Part shown: positions 33,622 to 45,490 of the stretch, piece by piece
How positions within the stretch are numbered: the first letter of the stretch is position 1
Layout of the letters: each line of letters starts with the position of its first letter
Source of the DNA: Ceratotherium simum simum
Taxonomy: Eukaryota > Chordata > Mammalia > Perissodactyla > Rhinocerotidae
DNA: 64,000 nt
Direction of reading: 5' to 3'
Assembly: GCF_000283155.1 (NCBI RefSeq)
Contig: NW_004454207.1
Coordinates: forward strand, 9,329,205 to 9,393,204
Position numbers and translations under genes: made by a program
The notes under the pieces: model-generated
The model's database searches: none
What the model saw: only the letters and a program-made list of their open reading frames with translations
What the model was told of the DNA's origin: nothing

Positions 33622-34370
33622 CTTTTTTTTTTTTTTGGTAACAGCTTTATTGAGATACCATACAGTTCACTCATGTGAAGTGTACAATTCAATGGCTTTT
33701 AATGTATTCACAGAGCTGTGCAACCATCAACACAATCAATTTTAGAACATTTTCATCACCTTAAAAAGAAATCCTGTACTGCTTAGCCATCATCCCCCCA
33801 GTCCCTCTACCTTCCCCTCCCCCCAGCCCTAGGAAACCACTAATCTACTTTCTTCTTAATGGATTTTCCTATTCTGAACATTTCGTATAAATAGAATAAT
33901 ACACCTTTATGACTGGCTTCTTTCACTTAGCATATGTTTTCAAGGTTCATCCATGTTGTAGCATGTAGCCGTACTTCATTCCTTTTCGTGGCTGAATAAC
34001 ATTATGTTATACAGATATACCACTCATCCATTGGTATACCATTCATCAGTGGATGAATATACCATTCCTCTTTTGATGGACATTTGGCCTGTTTCTACTT
34101 TTGGCTATTATGAATAAAGATGCTGTGAACATTCATGTACAAGTTTTGTGTGAGCATGTTTTCATTTCTCTTGGGTATATACCTAGGAGTGGAATTGCTG
34201 TGACATGTGGCAACTCTATGTTTAACCTTCTGATGAACAGCCAAACTGTTTCCCAAAGTGGCTGCACCATTTTACAATCCCACCAGCAGTGTATGAGGGT
34301 TCCAATTTCTCCACTTCCTTGCCCACACTTGTTATTGTCTGTCTTTTTTAGTATAGCCGTCCTGTGTGAA
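33622..34370 (-). mobile_element. L1 3' end, antisense
   Basis: Antisense L1 from its poly-A (poly-T at 33622) through the 3'UTR (acagctttattgagatacca, tgtgcaaccatcaacacaat) into ORF2 (ggctattatgaataaagatg, atacctaggagtggaattgc). 5'-truncated. The 143-codon plus frame at 34101-34532 is antisense to it. Confidence 0.92.
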
Positions 34371-35549
34371 GGGGCAGCTCATCATGGTTTCGCGGCCCCT
34401 GCTTCTTGCAGGCACCCCTTCGCCTTGCCCAGAGGGGAGCACTGGAGTACCCCACTTACCACAGTGTGCTTCCACCTGAAGACTGATTACTTCGTGACTT
34501 CTTTGACTCCTTCCCCAGTATTCAACTTATAGAAATTGGAGGAAATTGTGCCTACTACCCCCTCTGCCCCCCCGCAGGCTGTGATGATTGACAGGAGTGG
34601 GGCCTGTTCTGTGGGGTGACTGGTACCAACAGTTTGTGGCTCTCTCTAGAATGTGGAGCTACTTATTACTTCTCTGTCCTCAGCTTTAGACCCAAAGTCC
34701 TATCTGACATTCTCTAATTTATGAAACAAACACAAACCTATAAAATTATTATTAGAACTATTTTAACCCCAAATGAATCAAAGTTTGACCAAGAAGAGCT
34801 AACTCAGTTTTCAATTTATCCTTGGCTCACAAAGACTACAAATGAGATTAGCCTGACTGCTCCGGTCTGATGGGGTCATGTGGGTGGGCAATAGAGAGAA
34901 TGCAGAAAGGTCATAACACATTTGGTTGAGAGAAATTGAAGGCAGAGATAAGTGAGGGGATCATCAGAGGGCCACAAGCTGCTATAAATGGATTTATGTC
35001 TTCTGACTCAGAAAAATGACAATCTGAGAGAATTTGGACAAATGCAGATGAAATTGCTGAGCCACTGTTGGTAATTCTGGGGAATTGTGGGGAAGAGGAG
35101 AGCTCAAAGACTGGAAAAGGGAAACTGTCCGAATTTCCCAAAAACTTCAACCTCAAACTGGAAATTGAATTCACTGAAAATTCTAGAATGAATTATTAAA
35201 TTGTTTATAGGTACTTTATAGGTTTATAGGTACTTGGGGAAGAGAAGTTGGCTAGCAAACAGCGTGGAGTCACTAAGTCATGCCAAGTGAGTCCCCTGAT
35301 CGTTAGTGCTCTGGCAGACTAGGGGCGTGTTCCGGGGTCAAGACTCTACAACTGGATTTTAGTCCTATTTGTCACAGTGATTTACAAAAATCCATTTCCT
35401 GAGAAGATGGAGGGTTACGGACTGGATGAAAAACATTTGGGGATGGTGTGCATATGGAACTGGTTGAACAACTCTACCCAGGGAGTGCTAATTAATGTTA
35501 AATCAGAAGCAGATCTCTAGTAACAATAGCGATGATAATAATAATGATG
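34371..35549. other. Unassigned stretch
   Basis: No secure repeat over about 1.2 kb. A local direct repeat of tttataggtact occurs near 35205-35235. The minus frame 34911-35174 has no family signature. Confidence 0.45.
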
Positions 35550-35795
35550 GTAATAGTAGCTGTTACTTATTGAGTTCTTACTATGTGCTGGGCATTGCTA
35601 GAAATGCTTTACTTGTATTAACCTATTTAACCCTCACAATCATTCCATGAGATAGGAGCTATTACTGTGGCTGGGTTTACAGATGTGGAAAGTGAGGGTT
35701 AGAGCAATTAAATCATTTGTCTAAGGCCGCACAGTCAGTGATGGAGCTGGCACTTGAACCCAGAGCCCGTCCTCTTAGCAAGCATGCTGAATCTT
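35550..35795 (+). repeat. MIR SINE, near full length
   Basis: All MIR blocks in order: tagctgttacttattgagtt, cttactatgtgctgggcatt, tttaaccctcacaatcattc, aggccgcacagtcagtgatg, ggcacttgaacccagagccc. Confidence 0.95.
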
Positions 35796-36150
35796 GTTGA
35801 GGATGCGTGTATATGTTGGAGAATAGAGTCAGAATTCAGCTATAGAGAGCCCAGCTCCAGAAAGTAATATTTTACTTTTTCCCTACTAGGTCGCTGTTTT
35901 AGAGTACGTGATTCAAAAGGGATTGGGGTGTGAGTGGACAGGTAGGCGATGCAGCTACCTCAGGCCAACCCCTGGGACCTAATGCTTAGGCACCGCAGTT
36001 GGTCCCTATTTGCCCAGCATAGGTCCTTCTTGCCTTCCGTAGGAAGACAAGCCAAGGCGGTGGGAGAAACCGGAGCTGCGGAGTCAGAACAAGCAGCTAC
36101 GTGGGAATTTAGTCAGTACACTTCCTCTCCCAGGAGCTGTCTTTTCTTAA
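35796..36150. other. Unassigned stretch
   Basis: No gene or repeat recognised. Confidence 0.4.
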
Positions 36151-36162
36151 AACTTATTTCTG

Positions 36163-36368
36163 GGCCGGCCCTGTGGCTTAGCGGTTAAGTGCTCGTGCAC
36201 CGCTGCTGGCGGCCCGGGTTCGGATCCCGGGGGCTCACCAACGCACCGCTTCTCTGGCCATGCTGAGGCCGCATCCCACATACAGCAACTAGAAGAATGT
36301 GCGAATATGACATACAACTATCTGCTGGGGCTTTGGGGGAAAAAATAAATAAATAAAAATTATAAAAA
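36163..36368 (+). mobile_element. ERE2-type SINE
   Basis: gggccggccctgtggcttag head, ggttcggatcccggggg box B region, catacagcaactagaagaat middle, and AAATAAATAAATA tail. Duplication aacttatttctg (36151-36162) / accttatttctg (ending 36383). Confidence 0.97.
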
Positions 36369-36535
36369 AAAACCTTATTTCTGATTGTGGAGTAAAATGC
36401 TATGACCCCTATTTAAGATATTTGTCTGCTAATGGGTGGATTTTCGGGTCTCTCAACCCCCCTAAATTCCTTCCAGAAAGGTCCTATCATACTGGTCCCC
36501 GTGTGGGAACTACTTTTATTCAGTCTTTTATATCA

Positions 36536-36695
36536 GAGCTTCTCAGACTTTAATGTGCATGGGAATCCCCTGGGGATCTTGTCAAAATGCAGATTCTGAT
36601 CCAGCAGGTCTGGGGAGTGGCCCAAGACTCTGCATTTGCAATGAGCTCCCAGAGGATGCCCATATCTCTGGTCGGTGGACCCACTTTGAGTGTTG
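36536..36695 (+). mobile_element. MER5A hAT MITE
   Basis: gcttctcagactttaatgtg, catgggaatcccctggggat, gtctggggagtggcccaaga, gagctcccagaggatgccca and the end cccactttgag. Confidence 0.88.
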
Positions 36696-36739
36696 AGATT
36701 TCACATTATCCTTCAGAGCGCTGAGCCTATTAGTAGCTC

Positions 36740-38560
36740 AAAAATGCTTAGTAACAAGTAAATTGGTCAGGGCATATATCTTATTTAAGAACATTAGTCG
36801 TTAGTTACCAGAAAGCACCATAAAATGCTATAGAAAGCACCATAAAATATAAGAGAGAGGCGGGGTTCCAGAAAAGGATACTTTATTTGCAATTCAGAGC
36901 AAGATTTGACTACCTCACTTTAGTCGTTCGATGGTTCAAAGATAAATGAGCTCATTTGAAGAATCAAAACATCACTGTTACATAGATGGCCAACATGGCT
37001 TAATTCTCACGACAAGATAAGCATGGTAGAAATTCACTACTTATGTGATGAGTCAGTGGTGAAGGAAATCCATGTGGATGACGTCATCAACTCTTCTCAA
37101 TCTATGTTTACTACAGAATCTATAGTTCCTTTCTCCCTAATACTATTTTGAAAAATAAAAATAACTTTTAAACAAGACAGTGTTTTCCTCTTTGTCACTC
37201 TGGAGGTTATGGAAAATATTAGTGCTTTTTAGCTGAAAATCTTTACAATATGAGATCAAAATTTGTTTTTTCAGATGTTCTTCTTCAGAAAAGTTATAAA
37301 TATTCTCATTTGGTACAACAGTCTTCTTGTCCCTTCTAAAATTAGTCAGTCTACCTCTCTACCCTCCCTGAACAAGAAAAATGGAATGGGCCATGTAAAC
37401 ATTCTAAAGCCTAGGGAAACACAGCAGAAATGAAGGTCTGCAGGCCTGCGAAGATTGACAGAGGAGAAAAATGCACAGAGACAACACCCAGCGCAAGTTC
37501 ATTCTCCATTTCTTGATTGTTTTTTAAGCAAATCCATTGTAGGGTGAGGGGAGGAAGGGGAATTAAGAGTGTATAGCCAAAGATTAAGTTTGAAACTCTC
37601 TCTTGCTGATTTTTTCCCTTTTTTGGACACAAATTATGACTAGTGTGCTAAGATGATTATTGATATATGTCTAGGTTTTCATCGACCTCACTGACTTGTG
37701 TTCCCTATCAGTGGCCTTAATGAGGTCACACTTAAACATTAATTATAACTTTAGGAAGATAGCAAAATCCACCCGCAGCAAAACACCAGACCTGGATGCA
37801 ATAGTGTATCCCTGACAAGCCCTGTTATTTAATATCCCTTTGCCTTATGACATCAGTTTCTGCTCTGGTGTAGAGATTTCTGTAAAAGGTCAGTTCTGAT
37901 ATTGGAAGGGAACATTTAATCAAAAATAGTATATAAAAAGATAATGCAGAGATTATATCACATAATAACCTTTATTCTCTCTGACATAAACCAACCATTA
38001 CCAAGAATATCGAAACGCAAAGCTATTGTGTGCTGAGTCATATTTAGAAAATTAATATTAGCTACAAAGTAGCTATTATGCAGAATATTACAATGCAAAA
38101 CCATTGTGTTATGTTTAGAGAATTAGTATCACCCACGGAAAAAATAACATTTTTTTATGTTATTAAAGTTAGCAAATGCTCTTATTTCATTCAAGGCAAT
38201 GTATCATTTAGTTATTATTCATACTGTTGGTAAAACTGTCACTGAATTTTTAAATATATCTCTTTTAGGTTCAGCTGCATTATGTTTTATTTTAGAAGAA
38301 AAAGAGATACAAGTGCAGTAAACATTTTGTTTTTAACGATAAAATCCTCAAGTGTTGTTAATGTAAAAGCACGCAAAAATTATTTGTAGGTGTCCACTTT
38401 TCAACAATTTATTAGGAAATATATGATTAATAATCTAGAATGTAAACCAAAATTAAAGGAATAATACTGATTTCAGTGAGAACTAATAGGCACCAGTGTT
38501 GTGTGCTGTCTTAAGAATTTTGGTATTTTGCAGGATGACAGTGGGGTAATTCATACTTGA
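36740..38560. other. Repeat-poor AT-rich stretch
   Basis: About 1.8 kb without any repeat I recognise and without a credible frame. It contains a perfect palindromic CRE (37079-37086) and a 17-base direct repeat agaaagcaccataaaat at 36810-36826 and 36832-36848. Such stretches in repeat-dense DNA can be constrained. Confidence 0.45.
37079..37086. promoter_or_regulatory. Palindromic CRE site TGACGTCA
   Basis: TGACGTCA sits in a longer palindrome gatgacgtcatc (37077-37088). It is the consensus for CREB/ATF dimers. The site includes a CpG, which decays quickly when unconstrained and methylated. Confidence 0.4.
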
Positions 38561-38789
38561 GTGTGTTGTTGTCTTCCTGCAAAAGGTAGTCTATGGCAAT
38601 ATGTACCCATCCCCACCCCACACTTCCTCTCTGGAGTTGACTGCTCCAAGACCCCTCCTGCCTCAGCTTTTCCAATCAGCCCTTCTTTCTTCATACATTC
38701 CCATCTGGTCCTTCTGCATCCAGGTGCAGAGGCCTACTTGAATCTCAAATTAGCTGTAGCAGTTACCAACATGCGCTTTGGTGGTGGAC
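38561..38789. other. Unassigned stretch
   Basis: Start of a 178-codon chance frame (see rejected items). No other signal. Confidence 0.35.
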
Positions 38790-38935
38790 TACTTCCGGTT
38801 CACATTCCAGCTCTGCAACTTCCCAGATGTGTGCTCTATACCTGGGATAACAGTACCTCAGTGTCAGGGTGGTTGTGTGAGCCAAATGAAACAAGGTATG
38901 TAGAGTGCTTGTGGGTGTGCAGTATGCCCACATTC
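38790..38935 (+). repeat. MIR SINE 3' part
   Basis: ccagctctgcaacttcccag, gataacagtacctcagtgtc, agggtggttgtgtgagccaa, atgaaacaaggtatgtagag. Confidence 0.65.
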
Positions 38936-39149
38936 AGCCACGCCATTTCCTCTTTCTTTTCTCCATTTCTTACCACTTGTCCTAGTCCTGTATATTCTCC
39001 CCATCTGGTACTGGCCCCATCTTTTGCCCCTTCTTGGTCTCACACCAGTTTCCATCAGTGTAATCAAAGCCTTGAAGTGGCCACTATAAAATCCTGAAAT
39101 TAGCTCTGTGGTGGGACATGTGGGTGGTTCCAGGGGCTGTGAGTTCCAG

Positions 39150-39260
39150 AAGCTGCACAGTGAGTTCCACTAGGGAAGGGGCTATGTATTATTCATCGCC
39201 AACACAATTCCAGAGCCTGGAACATAGCAGGTGCTGAGTAAATGTGGATGGAATAAATCC
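39150..39260 (+). mobile_element. L2 3' terminal fragment
   Basis: actagggaaggggctatgta, ttattcatcgccaacacaat, gagcctggaacatagcaggt, gctgagtaaatgtggatgga. Confidence 0.8.
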
Positions 39261-39439
39261 ACTGCTGCCTCCTGCTGTTAGGGGCCCCAGACCAGGCTGG
39301 AGGAGGGAATAGAGGAGGGCATTACATTGTACAAATAAGGACTCCTAGGGTAGTCTACCTCAGGACTCATAATATTTCACTTGCAAATCATCTTCACAGT
39401 TTACACTGTGCTTTCACATTCATTATTTGATTTAAGATA

Positions 39440-40120
39440 AGATTTTACTCCAATCCACCCTGCACAGAGCCTTCAGAATAATTTTTCTTAATATAAATCT
39501 AAACTTGGCACTCTCCTGCTTGAAACCTTTTAGGGCTGACTGGCTGACTTCAGGATAAAATTTTAACTTCTTTTTTTTTTTTTTTTTGTGAGGAAGATCA
39601 GCCCTGAGCTAACATCCATGCCAATCCTCCTCTTTTTGCTGAGGAAGACCGGCTCTGAGCTAACATCTATTGCCAATCCTCCTCCTTTTTTTTTTTTTTC
39701 CCCCAAAGCCCCAGTAGATAGTTGTATGTCATAGCTGCACATCCCTCCAGTTGCTGTACGTGGGACGCGGCCTCAGCGTGGCCGGAGAAGCAGTGCGTCA
39801 GTGCGCGCCCGGGATCTGAACCCGGGCCGCCAGCAGCGGAGCGCGCGCACTTAACCACTAAGCCACGGGGCCGGCCCAAATTTTAACTTCTTTACAGGGC
39901 ATGCTCAGTCCTTCTAGAGGTAATCTCTGCTCCCCTCATTGTCATCGCCTGCCCTCTCTTCTCCTTAGACATACAGAACTCTCTAGACATACAGAACTCC
40001 CTGCTAGTCCCACTTTCACACATGCATCTCTGCCTTCTCTTCATGCTGTTCCCTCTGTCTAGAATACACCCTCATCTGTCTAGGTCATAGCATCCATCCA
40101 TCTAGTCAAACTCCAAGTAA
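39440..40120 (+). mobile_element. L2 LINE fragment, split by an ERE
   Basis: Sense L2: aaacttggcactctcctgct, tgaaaccttttagggctgac, then after the ERE cagggcatgctcagtccttc, cttcatgctgttccctctgt. The segment tagacatacagaactc is duplicated in tandem near 39967-40000. Confidence 0.78.
39572..39877 (-). mobile_element. Composite ERE SINE nested in L2
   Basis: Antisense copy with poly-T, two gagctaacatc tail units, a second T-run, the ERE2 middle cagtagatagttgtatgtca, and the head ggggccggccc. Duplication aaattttaacttctt on both sides. Confidence 0.96.
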
Positions 40121-40387
40121 TTTATGGGGCTATGGTATTGGTGATGGAAGTATGAGGCACTATCGGCTGAGGGTGCAGGGATAGATGTGTTTAGAGCTTC
40201 TGTACACAGGATATGAGGAAGGCATGGGAATGGTTGGACTTAGGATCAATCTGGAAGTTGTTAGTCAAGGTGGAAGTAGTTGTTTGAGGTCAAGAGAATA
40301 TTTTTGAGTAGAACTGCTTCTTCATACTGAAGGCTGGAAATCCCAACCAGGAAGTCAAGTTGAGATGAGGGGACAACACATACAGGT
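40121..40387. other. Unassigned stretch
   Basis: No feature recognised. Confidence 0.35.
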
Positions 40388-40858
40388 TGTCTTAGTTTGG
40401 GTTGCCTCAGTAGCAGACCCTGAGACAAGGATTTGGGTGGAAGTACTTTATGTGGGAGGTGATCCCAGGAAGGACTGGTAGGGAAGTAGGAAGTGAGACA
40501 GCGAAGGAAAAGAAGCCAGTAGAGCGGGTGTTACTGAGCAGCATACTGCTGTGGGCAGCTGGGGCTCAATCTACCTGGAAAACAATGGAAGACAATGTAG
40601 AATATGCTTCATATTTTACCAAAGGGGTGAGAGAGCTGAGGAATGAATCCACCAACTTCCATCAGCCATTGGTTGAGGGCTGTTTCTGAGTGTGTTGGGA
40701 CGTTAGTTACCTACCCACAGGCTGAGAGGGCTCTAGGAGTCCAAGAAAGCCCCTAGGCAGAGTCACAGGTGCCTGTAGTTGGAAATCATTGGGTCAGCAT
40801 GTACAGAAATGGTAAATTCGAAGGGGTTATAGGCAAGGCTCTAATAGCATCTGCTACA
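40388..40858 (-). mobile_element. LTR-A solo LTR, antisense
   Basis: Plus strand starts tgtcttagtttgggttgcct and ends catctgctaca, the reverse complement of the bounded copy at 28638-29096. 471 bases. Contains the antisense of the AATAAA/gtctgcttc end (gcagaccctgagacaaggat). Possible duplication caggt / cactt (3 of 5, weak). Confidence 0.8.
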
Positions 40859-41014
40859 CACTTGTCCATGGAGGTCAGAGATGAGACAGGTAGAGAAGCA
40901 AGGGGACATCAATCTCAAAGACAGCAGGCCCAAAAAAGTTAAGGCAAATGATCAGGAGCCACAAGCGTGGTTCTTTATGGGAGATCATGGCCAAGTAAGC
41001 AGGGGAATAATTGT

Positions 41015-41220
41015 CGGGGCACTGGGTTAGGTAACAGGAATTCTGGGTCTGAGTCTCTTCTCTGTCACCTTCTATCTGTGAGCCCCTGGCCAAATGACTG
41101 GACCCCTCTATAGCTCAGTTTCCTCACAAGTAAAATCTACCTTACCTGCTTACAGATTGTAGAGAGGAACAAGTCAAATAATTTATAGGAAGCTCTTAGA
41201 AACCTGTGCAGCACCGTGGA
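41015..41220 (+). repeat. MIR SINE
   Basis: gggtctgagtctcttctctg, gtgagcccctggccaaatga, ctcagtttcctcacaagtaa, agctcttagaaacctgtgca. Confidence 0.8.
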
Positions 41221-43114
41221 ATAAAGGAATTAGATGGTGAGGAACAAATTAGGAAGAAGTTTAATTCTAAAGTGATTTTTCTGTCTCCAGCTAAGGGGCT
41301 TCAGCCGACTTCTATGAAGGCAAATGCTGATGTCAGGCGACCAGTCAAGCTTGAACACTGCGTTATAAACATCTGGCTAGGATGGAGGGTGTGTGGACAT
41401 GACACAGACGTTGCTTCCTGAGGTGGGAGATGAAGATTTCAGATTTTAAAAAATGAGAACTTGAACCTTCTAAGAAGTAAATGTAATCCAAACACTAATA
41501 CTTTTCACTTTAGTTCTCCAAATCAATCATCCCAATTGTACTTCTTAAACCAGGCATCAACAAGATATGAGCTTTTCCCTGAAGTATAGGTCAGACTTTT
41601 TGTTGCCAGAGGGGATCCGAGGGTAGGGATAATCAGTCACACTTCTACAAAAAATGCAAGTCTGCTGAGATAATCGCAGTGGCTCTTGCTGAGTGTATTT
41701 GTTCCTGGTGCAAGCTGAACTGTCACAAAGGGCAAACAATAGGGCTGTCTCAGCATCTCGGGGATGGCTGCCATTTTCACCAGGATGTCTAATATCTTTT
41801 CCCTCAAAGGATCTTGATAGTGGTATAATTTTCAGCGCACATTGTTTAATGGAAGGCATTTTGTGAGGATTTCACAAAATGTAGAGGCTTGACTTGATGG
41901 TTCAGCCCATACACTGGGATTTTCCAAATGTGGTGCAATAGTACTATTAAGAAAATCAGTAAATGAACTAATGAGGGAGGATGTTGCCTGTGATAACAGA
42001 GAGAATGCAATAACACAGTTTTGTTAGAGTCAAGTAAGATAAAAATATCATAGTGGGTCTATCTGGGAAGCCCCTAATTCTGGGAACAGGAAGGACATAG
42101 CTAGTATTTTACAAAGAGAATTTCCCTCACTTCTGCAGGTTCCTCCCTCGCCTTATGCACGTCTTTTATACCTTACTTTCTATTTGCTCATTATTTTCCC
42201 ATCATTAACTGGTTTCCCCCATTTCATTTCTGACTGATAAATTACCATTGACATTTGGCTTATTTTCAAACAGACAAGGAGAATGTACTAGAGTTTGCCA
42301 AATGATGTTGCAGTAACTCATTGTAATCAAAAGTCGGAACTCCAGGCATCCAGGCTGGGCTTATGAGAGGTAAGAGCTTCCAAACAACACGATTTTATTA
42401 GGCTGAATACTAGCCTGTTCTGTCCTTTAGCAATGCCTATACACCTCCTGGAGCACAGAGAAACAAGTCTCTGTTGATTTGCACAGATTTCCTATGTTCC
42501 TGTCAACTAATTCTAGCTTATTTTAAGCCTTTTCCTCTACTTTCACAGTTGGGTGCCTATAGGAATCCTAGGTTTAGCAAACCCACTGAGCGCCTCTCCT
42601 CTAGGCTCCTCCATAAATATGTGGAAGGGCCCCTATGACATCCTTTTATATCTGTTTTCTTAGTCATTGCCTCACAAGACCACAGAAGTTTTCTTGGAGG
42701 TTTCTTTTTCTTCACATTGAATAATGTATCCTTACTCCAAGGATCTTAGTCACCTACTCATTATTTGTTTCTGGAGCTTCTCTCTGAAGTTACAGCAACT
42801 TCTCCAAGACTCTCTCATTAATTTATTTGGCCAGGAAGTAGAATCATTAGTTTAGGAGAAATCAATCCTGTGGATACTATGAGTGTATTACATGCCTCTC
42901 CTACTGCACTCTCTGGAGGCTGACGTTGGAGTTTGCAGTTACTAAAGCAAACTCTAAAGGCCTTGTCCCTTCACCTGACCTCTGCCCCCCTCTCCAGTCT
43001 GAGCTATTGCTACCCTTCCCTTTGCTCTCTGTTCTTGAGCTTACTGTACTATCCTCAGTGTCTTGAATTTGCCATAGCCTCTGTTTCAGTTCTGGCGCAA
43101 ACAATAGAACCCAC
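41221..43114. other. Unassigned repeat-poor stretch
   Basis: Nearly 1.9 kb with no secure repeat. Short frames (41206-41421, 41557-41859, 42933-43235) carry no motif. It may contain regulatory DNA or diverged repeats. Confidence 0.45.
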
Positions 43115-43520
43115 TTGTATCATTAGGGTACTGCTAGCTGCTATAACAGATAAACTCCAATGTCTCTGTGGCTTAAACAATAGAAACCTATATGTCACTC
43201 CCATGAATCCCAAAGTGGATGTTCTTGAGTCATAGGTGGCCTTCATATGACTTCCTATAAATAGTTATTCAGGACCCAGGTTCCTTCTCCCTTGTGGTTT
43301 TGTGCCTCAGCATCCTCTGCATCCAGCTGGCAGAGGTGAAAAAGGCTGAAGGATGATGCCTGGGAGGTTTTTATGGGTTCATCACTTCCACTCATGATCA
43401 CTGCCAGAACTCAGATATATGGCAACATCCAACTGCAAAGGAGGCTGGGAAATGTAGTGCTGCATTCTACCAGGAAGAAGAGGTTTGGTGAGTAACTAGC
43501 CAGGCTCTGCCCTACCACTC
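43115..43520. repeat. Old medium-reiterated repeat (unnamed)
   Basis: Text such as actgctagctgctataacag, gtggcttaaacaatagaaac and aaaggaggctgggaaatgta is familiar from a mammalian interspersed repeat, probably LTR-type. Not named with confidence. Confidence 0.5.
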
Positions 43521-44009
43521 TAGCTAGTTTAGGCCCATGATAATTTATTATAGAGCATTTGGTGGCTCAGAGAAGCTCCTCTGGAAGGGCCAGAGAATCT
43601 GACTTGGAGACTACACGGCTAGGAACAACAACCAAGTTACACCACTGCATTGCTCCAGTAGAGATCTTGCCATCTCACTGCTGCCATCAACGGGTGCAGT
43701 CACCCTAGGTTCATCTCATGGCTGTGCTGCGTGGGATGCTATGGCCAACACGGCCCAATGCCTTTCCATCATCCTCTGCCATTCTCACCTGAACAATGAT
43801 TCTGTGTAATGCCTGCTTTCTCACTCTGCTCTCTTCTGAATCAAAGTCTCCTGTGGGTGCATCTGATTGGCAGAGCTTAGGATGAACACCTGTGTCCAAG
43901 CTGCAAAGGAGGCCAGGAAAGCAATGTGGGATATGGGAAGCTAACATGAGAATCCCCCAAATATAAGGAAGTTGTTCAAAAGATGCCAGGCAGAACATGT
44001 GTCCACTAC
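43521..44009. other. Unassigned, possibly repeat-derived
   Basis: Includes a second gcaaaggaggccaggaaagc phrase near 43902, echoing the preceding repeat. No gene. Confidence 0.4.
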
Positions 44010-44501
44010 TATCTTAGTTTACGTTCCCTTGAAAGCAGTCCTTGAAAAACGGACTTGGGTGTGGGTAGCTTACTTGGGAGATGATCTCAGGAAGCAGGAA
44101 GAACCAATTACTTGTGCCTTATTGAGCTGTTTATCCCTGCAGACAACCGGGGCTCAATGCCTCTGGGGACCTTTGAGGAACTGTGTAGGATGCACCTCAG
44201 AAATGTCTTTCCAGGGATGGGGTATGCTGGAGGATTTATCCACTCTCATTCCCCACTGGTTGAGGTTTTCTCTGGGACAGTAACTTCATCCCCCAACCCC
44301 AACTGTGTTTCTGGACTACCCTTGGAGGAAACAGCCTTGGAAAAAGCTTTGGAAAAAGTCCTGAGGTAAAAAAGCAGAGAGACATGGAAGGTCATGAGGC
44401 GGGATGCTTGTAGCATGCATGGTAACTGTCCACACGGCTGAAGTGGAAATCAGAGGTGGGCTGAGGGGACATGGTGCAGAGCACAAACAGTGTCTGCCAC
44501 A
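44010..44501 (-). mobile_element. LTR-A solo LTR, antisense
   Basis: Begins tatcttagtttacgttccct and ends gtgtctgccaca, the mirror of LTR-A termini. 492 bases. Possible 5-bp duplication actac (44005-44009) / gctac (44502-44506), 4 of 5. Confidence 0.8.
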
Positions 44502-44843
44502 GCTACCTTCTCTTGGCCTCTTGATATTTACAAGTTGCTACCTGCTGTGTACCGGCCTCTGTGATGGGCACAGGATACATAATGAGGACCAAAACTGCAT
44601 AGTCCTGTCTCTCATGAAACTTAGTGCTAGTGGGGAAGAGAGACGTTAAATATGTAAACACATATTTAGTTACGAATTATGGTATTGCCACAAGGAAACT
44701 GAGTGATGCGATGGGGAGTGTGGGCAAGATGGTGGGGATGGGGTAAATCGTGCAGGGCTTTGTAGAGAATATTAAAAACTTTGCTTTATTCCCCTAAGCA
44801 TCATTGGCAACCACTGAAGAGTTTTAATCAGGGGAGTGACATA

Positions 44844-45490
44844 CAGTCAATCCTCATTATTCACAAGTTCTGTATTTGCGAATTCTGATAGTGGCTAAAA
44901 TTTATTTGCAAACCTCAAATCAATACTCACAGTGCTTTATTGGTCATTCCTGGACATGCACAGAGTGGTGAAAAGTTTGAGTTGCCCGACGTGCATATTC
45001 CCAGCTGAGGTCAAGTAAGGCAACACTCCGCCTTCTTGTTCCAGCTGTCATACTCTAAACAAGTGTACAAGTGTCTTTTTTGTGGTATATTTAGTGTCAC
45101 GTTTTTTGCATTTTTTTGTTGGTGATTTTGTTGTTTAAAATAGCTCTGAAGCATAGTGCTGAAATGTTGTCCAGTGTCCCTAAGTGCAAAAAGGCTGTGA
45201 CATGCTTTAAGGGGAAAATATGTGTGTTAGATAAGCTTCGTTCAGGCATGAGTTATAGTGCAGTTGGCTGTGAGTTCAGTGTTAATGAATCAACAATTAT
45301 ATATTAAAGTGTCTTTCAACAGAAATGCACATAAAACAAGGTTACATATTGATCAGTTGATGAAAATTTTGTGACCCGAGGCTCACAGGAACCTAAGACT
45401 GCCCCTAGGAGCAATGCTTCAGTATTTGCTAATCCAGTGTTCACAGCACCTTTACAGAATATAGCTACTGCGAATAACAAGAATCGACTG
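44844..45490 (+). mobile_element. Tigger (pogo-clade Tc1/mariner) transposon, deleted copy
   Basis: Inverted termini cagtcaatcctcattattc (44844) and the complement of cagtcgattcttgttattc (ending 45490) match at 15 or more of 19 positions. TA flanks both ends (44842-44843, 45491-45492), the signature target duplication of this superfamily. At 647 bases it is much shorter than a 2-3 kb autonomous Tigger and keeps only the start of the transposase. Confidence 0.95.
45163..45307 (+). pseudogene. Tigger transposase N-terminus (HTH remnant)
   Basis: An open stretch encodes KICVLDKLRSGMSYSAVG followed by NESTI, the psq/CENP-B-type helix-turn-helix that starts Tigger transposases. The frame closes at 45305-45307. 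The second HTH and the DDD catalytic domain are absent, so the product could at most bind DNA. The ATG near 45163 is the likely ancestral start; the longer open frame begins at 45116. Confidence 0.8.

Noticed and set aside
34101..34532. A 143-codon plus-strand frame
   Set aside because: Antisense to an L1 ORF2 fragment for more than half its length.
38561..39097. A 178-codon plus-strand frame, the longest gap-free one
   Set aside because: Its second half runs through a MIR SINE (38790-38935), it has no domain, and no promoter, splice site or relative is evident. Treated as chance.
39967..40000. Tandem tagacatacagaactc pair
   Set aside because: A two-copy local duplication inside L2. No sign of function.
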